Positions 1 through 6,358 of a DNA stretch of 6,358 nt are shown piece by piece. Every line of letters starts with the position of its first letter. Position 1 is the stretch's first letter. The notes beneath the pieces were generated by a model that saw only the letters and a list, made by a program, of their open reading frames with translations, did no database searches and was not told the DNA's origin. The position numbers were made by a program, and so were the translations under genes. Source of the DNA: [Eubacterium] saphenum (GTDB taxonomy: Bacteria; Bacillota; Clostridia; Oscillospirales; Ruminococcaceae); NCBI GenBank assembly GCA_004555635.1, contig SFHN01000078.1, positions 1-6,358 of the forward strand, given 5' to 3'.

Positions 1-23
1 ATAAACTGTTTGGCGGGAGGTGA
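1..23 (+). CDS. Possible C-terminal end of an upstream gene (last 6 codons)
   Basis: Reading from base 3, the frame gives K-L-F-G-G-R followed by TGA at 21-23, five bases before the ATG of the next gene. In this family of loci a YhaO/SbcD-like phosphoesterase gene usually lies just upstream of the YhaN-like ATPase, so a stop overlapping the ribosome binding site is plausible. Six codons cannot identify the product. The other non-coding frame stops immediately (TAA at 2-4), which could equally mean the upstream gene ends outside the window. Confidence 0.25.
15..22 (+). promoter_or_regulatory. Ribosome binding site deciding the start of the YhaN-like ATPase
   Basis: GGGAGGTG ends five bases before the ATG at 28. 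This favours that ATG over the in-frame TTG at 10, which lies upstream of the Shine-Dalgarno sequence and has no site of its own. The protein from ATG 28 begins M-Q-F, directly before the first strand of the ATPase domain, as is typical of the family. Confidence 0.8.
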
Positions 24-27
24 GTCC

Positions 28-2082
28 ATGCAATTTTGCTCTTTGGACGCTACATTCGGAAACCTGGAACATCGCGTGCTTACCTTTGCGCCGGGGCTGA
101 ACATCATCGAAGCGCCGAACGAGTCCGGCAAGTCCACCCTGTGCGCTTTTCTGCGCGTGATGCTCTACGGATTGAAAACCAGCGAGCGCGGCACGCTTGC
201 AGACAAAAACCGCTATGCTCCCTGGTCGGGTTCTCCCATGCGCGGCACACTTGCGCTCACATCCGGACAGGAGCACATTACCCTGCAGCGCGACACCGTG
301 CGTGCCAATGCGCCGATGGGTCATTTTTCCGCCGTCTATACCGGCACAAGCGAGCCGGTCGCCGGTTTGACCGCGGCGGACTGCGGTGAGCAGCTTCTCG
401 GCGTTCCCCGCGAGGTCTATGAGCGCAGCGCGTTTATTCGCCAGAGCGGACTTGCCATTGATTCCGACGCGGAATTGGAGCGCCGCATTGCCGCGCTGAT
501 CACGACCGGCGAGGAGGGTCCCTCTTACAGCGAAACGATGAATACCCTCAAAAAGCAGTTAAACGCCCGCCGTCACAACAAAACCGGACAGATCCCCGCG
601 CTTGAGCAATCGATCGCGGCGGACGGGCAAGCCCTTTCCGAGCTGCGCACGCTTGCCGCGCAGCACAGCTCTGCCGAAGCGGAGCTCGCCGCGCTTCGGT
701 CCGAGCAGGACAGGCTCAGACAGGAGCTTGCCCTGCACGATGCCGCCGACCGGCAGGAACAGCACCGGGCTCTGTGCGCCGCCGGGCGCGCAGCGGAGGA
801 AGCCGACGCAAAAGCGGAAGCCTTTTACCGCATGATGGAGGCGTCAAAAACGCCGCCGGGCGAGACGCTGGAGCAGGTCAAGGTCAAGCTTCAGGCGCTG
901 GATGATCTGAAGTCACAGCAGGCAGAAGCTGAGCGCAAACGGCAGAGCGCGCAAAAGGCGCTGGACGAATTTTGCGCTTGCGGCACGCCGCCCGCCGTTT
1001 TGAACGCCGTTCCTTATTATATAATGTTCGCTCTTGCCGCCGCGGTCTTCTGCGTTTTGTTTGCGCTGCATGTCATCCCGTTTCCGACGTTTTTGCTCTG
1101 CTGCGGCATTTTGTGCGGCATAATCGCCGTATGCTCTGTTATCAGGCGCAGACAGCACGCGCAAAGAACGCAGTATGACCGGCAGCGGGCAGCTTTGGAG
1201 CGCGCAGTGCACGAAGCCGACGCCGCCTGCGCCGTGCTTGCCGCGGCGCAGGAAACGCAGTCCGCCGCGATTCTCGCAGAGATCCCCGTGAAGGATATTG
1301 ACCATGCTTCCGCTTATATTCACGATGCTCTTTCGCGCCGCGAGACGCACCGGCAGCTTGTCCGGGACGCGCAGATGGCACAGCTGCGGTACGAGGTGCT
1401 GCAAAAGCAGACGCCCGCCGGCGCCCCCGCGCAGACGGTCGAGCGTCCCGTGCGCAGCCGCGCGGAGCTGCAGGGCATGCTGGAGGAAAACACCGCGCGC
1501 TGCAGTGCGCTGCAGCGCGACGCGGACTACACCGCCGGGCGGATCCGCGCCATCGGCGACCGCTCCGATCTGGAGAGTTCCCTTGCCGAAAAACAGCGCA
1601 GACTGGATGCTCTGGAGCGCGAATACAGCGCCATCGCTCTTGCGATGGATTCCCTTGAGCATGCCAACACGGTCCTGCAAAACCGTTTTTCTCCCGCGCT
1701 TGGCGCACGTGCCGCAGAGCTGTTTGCCGGACTGAGCGGCGGAAAGTACCGGAAGGTGCTGCTCGACCGCACCTTGAAGGCGTTTGCGGAGGAATCCGGT
1801 TCCCCTGTTTCGCGCTCCGCCGCCCTGTTGAGTCAGGGCGCCGCCGATCAGCTCTATCTTGCCGTTCGTCTGGCGATCTGCGATCTCGTCCTGCCCGCGG
1901 AGAAACACATCCCGCTTGTCCTCGACGATGCGCTGATCAATTTTGACGACACGCGCTGCACCGCGGCGCTGGATCTGCTGCAAAAGGAAGCGCAGCAGCG
2001 TCAGATCCTGCTATTCACCTGTCAGCGTCGGGAAAGCGCGTATCTTGCCGGAAAGTCCGGTGTTTCCGTTCTTTCTTTATAA
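28..2082 (+). CDS. YhaN/SbcC-like AAA family ATPase with central membrane hairpin
   Basis: This 684-residue protein resembles the YhaN branch of the SbcC/Rad50 ATPases, which usually pair with an SbcD/YhaO-like phosphoesterase in DNA end metabolism. Residues 1-50 hold the N-terminal half of the ATPase, with Walker A A-P-N-E-S-G-K-S-T (29-37, Lys35). The family-typical R-Y-A-P-W is at 62-66 and a Q-loop-like I-R-Q-S-G is at 137-141. Long Ala/Glu/Gln/Arg-rich coiled-coil stretches flank two hydrophobic segments at about 330-350 and 351-372, which end in Arg-Arg-Arg. This looks like a membrane hairpin at the middle of the coil. The C-terminal half has the signature L-S-Q-G (601-604), Walker B P-L-V-L-D-D (629-634) with D-loop I-N-F-D-D, and F-T-C-Q-R-R-E, where Gln666 occupies the H-loop histidine position. 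At 684 residues it is shorter than Bacillus YhaN (over 900), mainly through shorter coils. Family assignment is firm; the exact role is inferred. Confidence 0.87.
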   Translation: MQFCSLDATFGNLEHRVLTFAPGLNIIEAPNESGKSTLCAFLRVMLYGLKTSERGTLADKNRYAPWSGSPMRGTLALTSGQEHITLQRDTVRANAPMGHFSAVYTGTSEPVAGLTAADCGEQLLGVPREVYERSAFIRQSGLAIDSDAELERRIAALITTGEEGPSYSETMNTLKKQLNARRHNKTGQIPALEQSIAADGQALSELRTLAAQHSSAEAELAALRSEQDRLRQELALHDAADRQEQHRALCAAGRAAEEADAKAEAFYRMMEASKTPPGETLEQVKVKLQALDDLKSQQAEAERKRQSAQKALDEFCACGTPPAVLNAVPYYIMFALAAAVFCVLFALHVIPFPTFLLCCGILCGIIAVCSVIRRRQHAQRTQYDRQRAALERAVHEADAACAVLAAAQETQSAAILAEIPVKDIDHASAYIHDALSRRETHRQLVRDAQMAQLRYEVLQKQTPAGAPAQTVERPVRSRAELQGMLEENTARCSALQRDADYTAGRIRAIGDRSDLESSLAEKQRRLDALEREYSAIALAMDSLEHANTVLQNRFSPALGARAAELFAGLSGGKYRKVLLDRTLKAFAEESGSPVSRSAALLSQGAADQLYLAVRLAICDLVLPAEKHIPLVLDDALINFDDTRCTAALDLLQKEAQQRQILLFTCQRRESAYLAGKSGVSVLSL

Positions 2083-2083
2083 T

Positions 2084-2091
2084 AAAGGAGG
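2084..2091 (+). promoter_or_regulatory. Ribosome binding site for the DUF1113-AddB chimeric frame
   Basis: AAAGGAGG lies six bases before the ATG at 2098 and directly after the TAA of the ATPase gene (2080-2082). It is a near-perfect Shine-Dalgarno sequence, so the DUF1113-like start is a genuine gene start and not an accidental extension of addB. The 15-base gap leaves no room for a terminator and little for a promoter, so the start is probably cotranscribed with the ATPase gene. Confidence 0.8.
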
Positions 2092-2097
2092 CTGTCT

Positions 2098-2244
2098 ATG
2101 CTTACCCCCTTGCCTGTGCCAACGACCTTTGAGGAGGTCTGCTGCGTTTTTCTCCTTTTCATCGCCTACAGTACGCTCGGCTGGTGCGGCGAGATGCTGT
2201 ACTGCTCGATTCCCAAGGGGCATATCTGCGAAAAGCGCGGCTTT
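2098..2244 (+). pseudogene. 5' fragment of a DUF1113 / CmpB-type 'putative ABC transporter permease' gene
   Basis: Residues 1-49 of the chimeric frame carry a hydrophobic segment (about 14-31) followed by L-G-W-C-G-E, Y-C-S-I and K-R-G-F. This is the order seen at the start of DUF1113 (PF06541) membrane proteins, whose N-terminus runs helix, Y-S-x-L-G-W-x-x-E, Y-x-S-I, then N-R-G-F-L-x-G-P-x-C-P-I-Y-G. Here the family sequence stops right after R-G-F: the expected G-P-x-C-P-I-Y-G and the later membrane helices are absent, and AddB sequence continues in frame. The fragment has its own strong ribosome binding site and shares the GC-rich composition of the gene before it. The family call rests on motif memory, not on a search. 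Confidence 0.72.
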
Positions 2245-5200
2245 GTCGAAAAAATGCTTAGCACCGTGTCAATGCTGAAAACGGCTGGAATTGACCCCGA
2301 GCTGCTATGCGCGGAGAATATCGAAAAGGGGCTTAGCGTGCCCGACGGAGAAAATTCCTCCCGCAGGATAAGACGGCACAGCCTTATTGAAAGCAAGCTT
2401 TGCGACGTCGGCATTCTTTATGCGGAGTATGCAAGAGAGCTTGAAAAAAGCTATATCGACAGCCTTGACTTCACCGCAACCGCCGCGGGGATTATCTCCG
2501 AGGGCAACGCGGACTGCTTTGACGACACAGACGTTTTTGTGGATAAGTTCAACGATTTTACCCAAGGGCAGCTTTATTTTCTTAAAGAGATGTTCCCATA
2601 TGCGGAAAACGTAACGCTTGCGTTTAACACAGATATGCGGCACAGCGACCCTACCCGCGCGGGCGCATTCATCACGATAAACGCGCAGATAGAGCGGCTT
2701 GCGTACTATGCCCGCACAGACGAGAAATGCCGCGGTATTTCCGTGGAAATAACCGAAACGGAGGAATGCGCGCGAAAGGCTTCGCCCGCGCTTGCCGAGC
2801 TTTCTGAAAAGCTGTTTGGCATTATCCCGTCGGAGTGCAATGCAGACGGGGCTATTGAGGTCGTGAAATCTGCGGATATTTTCGCGGAGCTTGATTACGC
2901 GGCGGCGAAGATAAAGGAGCTTGTTCTCGAAAAGGGTTACAGGTACAAGGAAATCGCGGTGCTGCTTGCTGACCCCGGCGTGTACAAGGGAGAGCTTGAA
3001 AGCTGCTTTTCGAGGTACGAAATCCCGTTCTTTATGGACATTCACAGCTCCATACTAAATCAACCGCTGATAAATCTGATTACTTCCCTGCTGAATGTAG
3101 TTACCTCTGACTTCTCGATTAACTCAGTGCTTAGCTACGTTAAAACGGGCTTTTTGCAGAAGAAAGCTGAAAACGGCGAGATGACCGCGCTTACCGCTTC
3201 CGACATAAACGCGTTTGAAGCGTATATCTACGAGTGGGGGGCAACTCCCGAAATGCTGAAAAAGCCGTTTGAATGCGCTGACGAGGAGGACAAGCAGAGC
3301 GCTGTTCTGAAATACCGCGCAGAGGTGACAAGAAACGCGGTTATCCCGCCGCTTATGAAGCTTCGCAAAAGGCTTTCAAAGCAAATTGACGGAGCGGAAA
3401 TCACCAAGGAAATCTACGCATTCATCAAAAAAGAAATCGGAGTAGAGCGCGCAATCAAAGCGCGCGCGGCAGAGATACCCGAAGAAAACAGAAGCGACTT
3501 TACGCGCAGCACGCAGTCGCTGTGGAACCTGCTGATGAACATTATGGACAGCCTGCACAGGGGGCTGAATGACGTTCCGATAAAGCTATCTGACTACGCG
3601 GATATGTTCTGCGACGTTTGCGCGGGAACATCTCTTGCTAAGCCGCCGCAGTACATTGATACGGTGCTTGTCGGGGATATCGACAGGACAAGAGTCGGAA
3701 ATGTCAGAGCCGTGTTTATCCTCGGAGCGGTTGAAACAGCGCTCCCCTCGCCCGTTTCCGCTGACGGGATTTTCTCGCAGTTTGAAACGGAGATAATACG
3801 CGAAAACCTCTTAACCATCGGCGACAGCGCGAAGAAGGAATACTCCCTGAAAAGTGCTAAGGAGCAGTATGCCCTGTCGCAGTACCGCGTTTTCAAGGCG
3901 CTTTCGCTGCCCGATGAGTTCCTTGTGCTTAGCTATCCCGCTGCGGATATCGCGGGCGGAGAAAACAGGCGCAGCGAAATCGCAGACAATGTTCTGTCGA
4001 TTTTCCCCTATATGGAAGTAACCGACACTGCCGAAATACCCGACGCATACTTTGCGCGAACGAAAAAGGCAGCAAGGCGGCTGTTTTCAGCGGGGCTGTA
4101 CAGCAACAGCGCAATGCACGAAGCACTTAGGCAAGCGCTTATTTCAACCGACGACGGGCAATTTGTTGAAACAATGGAGCAATTGAAGCAAAACCGCGCC
4201 GCTGACAAAACGCAGAGTATCAACCCCGAAAAAGCGCGCCTGCTTTTTGAAAAGAACATCTCTGCTACAAAAATCGAAAAGCTTAATCTGTGCCGCTTCA
4301 AATACTTCTGCGAGAACGGACTTAAAATTATCGAGCCGGTTATGCGCACGTTTAACCCGATATTCCGCGGAAACGCCGTTCACTACTGCCTGGAGCAGGT
4401 GTTGAAGGAATATGCAGACGATATGAACGCGTTTTATGCGCTGACGCGCGGGCAGCTTCATTCGCTCGCAAAAAAGCACATCGAAAGCTACGGAAAGCTG
4501 CATTTTGCAAAGGATTTCGGCGACGACAAACGCGCGGAGTACCTGTTCAACAACCTTGCGGTGATTACCGCCGACATTATGATAATGCTTCAGCGTGAGT
4601 TCTACGGGCGCCGGTATCAGCCGAAGTTCTTTGAGCTTAACCTGCGGGAAAACTCCTCGCTTCCGATAATCGAAACAAAGCCCGCCGACATCGCTCCGCC
4701 GCCCGCTTCGCTGTTTTCCGACATCGGCAGCGAGGATATCGCACAGACGGATCATTCGCAGCAAAGCGGTGAAAAATCGCTCAACGTAAAGCCGCTTCAG
4801 ATAACGCTTGACGACAGCGAAAATGTAAACATAACGGGCATTGTTGACCGCGTGGATATGTTTACGGACAGCGAAAACGGAGCGCAGTACCTTCGCGTTG
4901 TTGACTACAAGACAAACACGCGCGGGTTCAGCCTTCCAAAGGCGCTTTCGGGAATAAACGTGCAGATGCTGCTGTATCTGTTCGCGCTGTCCGACGCAAA
5001 CAGCAAGGGCGAAAACCCTGTTCTTCCCGGCGGAATAAGTTATCTTCCCGTAAAGCCCGGCGGGCTTAAGGACAAGCGCGCCTCCGCTTTCGCTTACCTT
5101 GCGGGGCAGCACAAGCAAAACGGTATGCTTGTTGCCGACGACAAGACCTACGACGAGGCAAGGGAATATGCCGATAAGCTTGCGGAGAGTGTTATTTCCG

Positions 5201-5604
5201 AGCACGCTAAAGCGGTTGAAGCGGCAAAGCAGCGCGGCGAGGAACCGCCGCAGCTTCCCGACTGGCTTGCTAAAAATGCGGGCAAGGAGGATTTTTTCAA
5301 GGCATTTATGCCCGATGAAAACAGCACGCTGTCCGAGGAGGGCTTCAGGGAGTTCCGCGAGGACTGCTTAGGCACAATCCGGAGCAATCTTTCGGAGCTG
5401 TTCAGCGGAAACGTGACCGCAAAGCCTGTTGTATACAAGGAAAACGGCGAGGTTTCGCCCTGCGACTACTGCTCGTTCGGCGCGATTTGCGGCAAGGGCG
5501 AATGCGTAATTGTTGACGAAAAGGCAGACATATCAAAGTATCTGCGTAAAGAAGCGGACGAAAAATCCCCGCGTGCAAAAAAGGACAAGGAGGTGAAGGA
5601 ATGA
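2098..5604 (+). CDS. addB: AddB nuclease/helicase subunit with its N-terminus replaced by a DUF1113 fragment (chimeric ORF)
   Basis: This 1168-residue frame is AddB from about residue 48 to the end. AddB is the second subunit of the AddAB complex, which unwinds and degrades double-strand DNA ends. Residues 48-70 (G-F-V-E-K-M-L, then L-K-T-A-G-I-D-P-E) match the AddB stretch that normally lies ~120 residues in. Family landmarks follow: G-Y-R-Y-K-E (279-284), E-I-P-F-F-M-D (308-314) and F-I-L-G-A (540-544). The RecB-like nuclease is intact: G-I-V-D-R-V-D (914-920), V-D-Y-K (935-938) and Q-x3-Y (956, 960). Fe-S ligand candidates are Cys732 plus Cys1122, Cys1125 and Cys1131, spaced C-x2-C-x5-C as in Bacillus AddB. 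Missing is the N-terminal segment carrying the Walker A (GxxGxGKT-type) motif. In its place is a membrane-protein fragment (residues 1-49). A variable Pro/Ser/Asp-rich linker sits at about 862-899. The AddB identity is certain; whether the chimeric N-terminus exists in a living cell is doubtful. Confidence 0.9.
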   Translation: MLTPLPVPTTFEEVCCVFLLFIAYSTLGWCGEMLYCSIPKGHICEKRGFVEKMLSTVSMLKTAGIDPELLCAENIEKGLSVPDGENSSRRIRRHSLIESKLCDVGILYAEYARELEKSYIDSLDFTATAAGIISEGNADCFDDTDVFVDKFNDFTQGQLYFLKEMFPYAENVTLAFNTDMRHSDPTRAGAFITINAQIERLAYYARTDEKCRGISVEITETEECARKASPALAELSEKLFGIIPSECNADGAIEVVKSADIFAELDYAAAKIKELVLEKGYRYKEIAVLLADPGVYKGELESCFSRYEIPFFMDIHSSILNQPLINLITSLLNVVTSDFSINSVLSYVKTGFLQKKAENGEMTALTASDINAFEAYIYEWGATPEMLKKPFECADEEDKQSAVLKYRAEVTRNAVIPPLMKLRKRLSKQIDGAEITKEIYAFIKKEIGVERAIKARAAEIPEENRSDFTRSTQSLWNLLMNIMDSLHRGLNDVPIKLSDYADMFCDVCAGTSLAKPPQYIDTVLVGDIDRTRVGNVRAVFILGAVETALPSPVSADGIFSQFETEIIRENLLTIGDSAKKEYSLKSAKEQYALSQYRVFKALSLPDEFLVLSYPAADIAGGENRRSEIADNVLSIFPYMEVTDTAEIPDAYFARTKKAARRLFSAGLYSNSAMHEALRQALISTDDGQFVETMEQLKQNRAADKTQSINPEKARLLFEKNISATKIEKLNLCRFKYFCENGLKIIEPVMRTFNPIFRGNAVHYCLEQVLKEYADDMNAFYALTRGQLHSLAKKHIESYGKLHFAKDFGDDKRAEYLFNNLAVITADIMIMLQREFYGRRYQPKFFELNLRENSSLPIIETKPADIAPPPASLFSDIGSEDIAQTDHSQQSGEKSLNVKPLQITLDDSENVNITGIVDRVDMFTDSENGAQYLRVVDYKTNTRGFSLPKALSGINVQMLLYLFALSDANSKGENPVLPGGISYLPVKPGGLKDKRASAFAYLAGQHKQNGMLVADDKTYDEAREYADKLAESVISEHAKAVEAAKQRGEEPPQLPDWLAKNAGKEDFFKAFMPDENSTLSEEGFREFREDCLGTIRSNLSELFSGNVTAKPVVYKENGEVSPCDYCSFGAICGKGECVIVDEKADISKYLRKEADEKSPRAKKDKEVKE
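2236..2247 (+). other. Chimeric junction between the DUF1113-like and AddB sequences
   Basis: The codons for Arg47-Gly48-Phe49-Val50 are compatible with both parents: DUF1113 proteins read R-G-F-L/V here, and AddB proteins read G-F-V-E-K. To the left, homology, codon use and GC content match the ATPase gene; to the right they match addB and addA. The switch therefore falls within a short stretch of likely shared sequence, as expected for a microhomology-mediated join, whether biological or technical. The exact breakpoint cannot be placed within these bases. Confidence 0.7.
5587..5595 (+). promoter_or_regulatory. Ribosome binding site of addA, inside the end of addB
   Basis: AAGGAGGTG ends five bases before the addA ATG at 5601 and lies within the last, Lys/Glu-rich codons of addB. 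Together with the ATGA start/stop overlap this suggests translational coupling, which would help keep the two subunits in balance. Confidence 0.85.
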
Positions 5605-6358
5605 GCTTTAAGCCAACGCCGCAGCAAAAGGCGGCAATAAACGCACCGCACAACCACAGCGCGATTGTTACCGCAGCCGCGGGAAGCGGAAAGACAACGC
5701 TGCTTGTTGACAGAATACTTCGGCTGCTTTCCGAGCCGTCGCTTAATATACGGGGCGACAGCCTTGCGATACTCACCTTCACCCGAAACGCTGCCTCGTC
5801 GCTTCGCGCAAAGCTTATCTCGAAAATGGCCGAGAGGATAAAGGCGCTTTCCTCCGACTTCAGTACGGAAGCTTCTGCGCTTCGTGTGCTGCTTACAGAG
5901 CAAATGGTTGCGCTTCGCAGTGCAAGTATCGGCACAATCGACTCATTTTGTATTAACGTAATCAAGGAAAACGCACAGGCATTCGGGCTTCCGCTTAACT
6001 TCTCGATTGCAGATGACGCGCGGGTTTTCTCGATGAAGGCGCTGTCAATGAAGCGCACTATGAGCTGTTTTTACAACAGCGAAGACGAGGAAAACGGCAT
6101 TTCCGCACAGGAGCGCGAGGTGCTGTTTCATACATTCAGCTTTGAAAACGACACGCTGCTTCAGGAGGAGCTGCTGAAAGCGTTTGAGCGTATGTCAAGC
6201 TTTGCGGACCGTGAGGATTGGCTGAAAAAATGCGAGGAAATCTACTCGGATTTTGACATAATGTTTGCACATTACGCGGACAGCTATGTTGCGGCGATAA
6301 AGAAGATTATCGACAAAAACGCGCCCGCAGTAAAGCGGCTTTCCGACGTCTGCGCCGC
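5601..6358 (+). CDS. addA: AddA helicase/nuclease subunit, N-terminal part (cut by window end)
   Basis: The first 252 codons of a UvrD/RecB-type superfamily 1 helicase remain open to the window edge; full AddA is about 1200 residues. The Q-motif region is P-T-P-Q-Q-K-A-A-I (5-13). Walker A is A-A-A-G-S-G-K-T-T (25-33, Lys31). Motif Ia is L-T-F-T-R-N-A-A (58-65), followed by S-S-L-R-A-K where AddA proteins usually have A-E-M-R-x-R, so the common acidic residue is a Ser. Motif Ib-like T-I-D-S-F-C is at 112-117. AddA supplies the 3'-5' helicase motor and a C-terminal nuclease that is not in this window. The ATG overlaps the addB TGA (ATGA at 5601-5604). The order addB-addA is the standard one in Bacillota. 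Codon use, including frequent ATA for Ile, matches the AddB part of the preceding frame, so these two belong together. Confidence 0.93.
   Translation, partial: MSFKPTPQQKAAINAPHNHSAIVTAAAGSGKTTLLVDRILRLLSEPSLNIRGDSLAILTFTRNAASSLRAKLISKMAERIKALSSDFSTEASALRVLLTEQMVALRSASIGTIDSFCINVIKENAQAFGLPLNFSIADDARVFSMKALSMKRTMSCFYNSEDEENGISAQEREVLFHTFSFENDTLLQEELLKAFERMSSFADREDWLKKCEEIYSDFDIMFAHYADSYVAAIKKIIDKNAPAVKRLSDVCA

Noticed and set aside
10..27. Upstream in-frame TTG start for the ATPase gene (six extra residues)
   Set aside because: The ribosome binding site GGGAGGTG lies downstream of the TTG and five bases before ATG 28, and the extra residues do not belong to the domain.
913..1983. Long minus-strand open frame (356 codons) antisense to the ATPase gene
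   Set aside because: It mirrors a GC-rich coding strand, has Arg/Gly-rich sequence without domain motifs, and lies wholly within a gene with clear Walker A/B motifs.
2248..2290. An internal start (ATG at 2254 or 2272) giving a separate short AddB without the membrane fragment
   Set aside because: No Shine-Dalgarno sequence precedes either ATG, and both lie inside an AddB helix that normally has ~120 residues before it.
2305..3045. Minus-strand open frame of 246 codons just after the join, considered as a reason for the breakpoint
   Set aside because: The + strand frame here aligns with AddB throughout, and the antisense product shows no family features or credible start signal.
4144..5205. 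Long minus-strand open frame (353 codons) antisense to the addB nuclease region
   Set aside because: It overlaps the conserved nuclease motifs on the + strand and its own product shows no recognisable motif. It is a codon-bias shadow.
28..5604. A novel DNA-repair operon combining an SbcC-like ATPase with AddAB
   Set aside because: It is tempting because Bacillus has addB-addA next to sbcD-sbcC. But the link here runs through a chimeric frame with a composition break, so the adjacency itself is suspect.
1..6358. RNA genes, CRISPR arrays, insertion sequences, terminators, riboswitches
   Set aside because: Coding frames fill nearly the whole window with gaps of at most about 15 bases. No direct-repeat array, terminal inverted repeats or hairpin plus T-run was seen.

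Overview
The window reads as DNA from a Bacillota (Clostridia, Oscillospiraceae/Ruminococcaceae-like) bacterium or metagenome contig. This rests on an AddAB-type recombination nuclease/helicase, a YhaN-like SbcC-family ATPase, strong AGGAGG-type ribosome binding sites, and tightly packed genes all on the + strand. No RNA gene, mobile element, CRISPR array, terminator or promoter is visible. The only non-coding gaps are a few to about 15 bases long.

Layout: (1) bases 1-23 may be the last codons of an upstream gene. (2) Bases 28-2082 encode a 684-residue YhaN/SbcC-like AAA ATPase: an ABC-type ATPase head split by coiled coils, with a two-helix membrane hairpin in the middle. (3) Bases 2098-5604 form one uninterrupted reading frame that is chimeric. 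Its first ~49 residues look like the start of a DUF1113 / CmpB-type 'putative ABC transporter permease' membrane protein. From about residue 48 onward it is AddB, with its helicase-like body, RecB-family nuclease and Fe-S cluster cysteines, but without the ~120 N-terminal residues that normally carry the AddB Walker A motif. (4) Bases 5601-6358 are the start of addA (Walker A, motif Ia, motif Ib), cut by the window edge and coupled to addB by an ATGA overlap.

The main observation is the join at about 2236-2247. Protein homology switches inside a shared Arg/Gly-Phe motif. Base composition and codon use change at or near the same place: the left side is GC-richer and almost free of ATA isoleucine codons, while the right side is nearer 50% GC and uses ATA freely. 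The simplest explanation is that two unrelated loci (YhaN-like ATPase plus DUF1113 gene; addB plus addA) were joined at a microhomology, either by assembly/amplification chimerism or by real recombination. The apparent DNA-repair cluster (SbcC-like, AddB, AddA) should not be taken as one natural operon until the join is confirmed. AddB and AddA themselves form a standard pair: a heterodimer that unwinds and resects double-strand DNA ends to start recombination.
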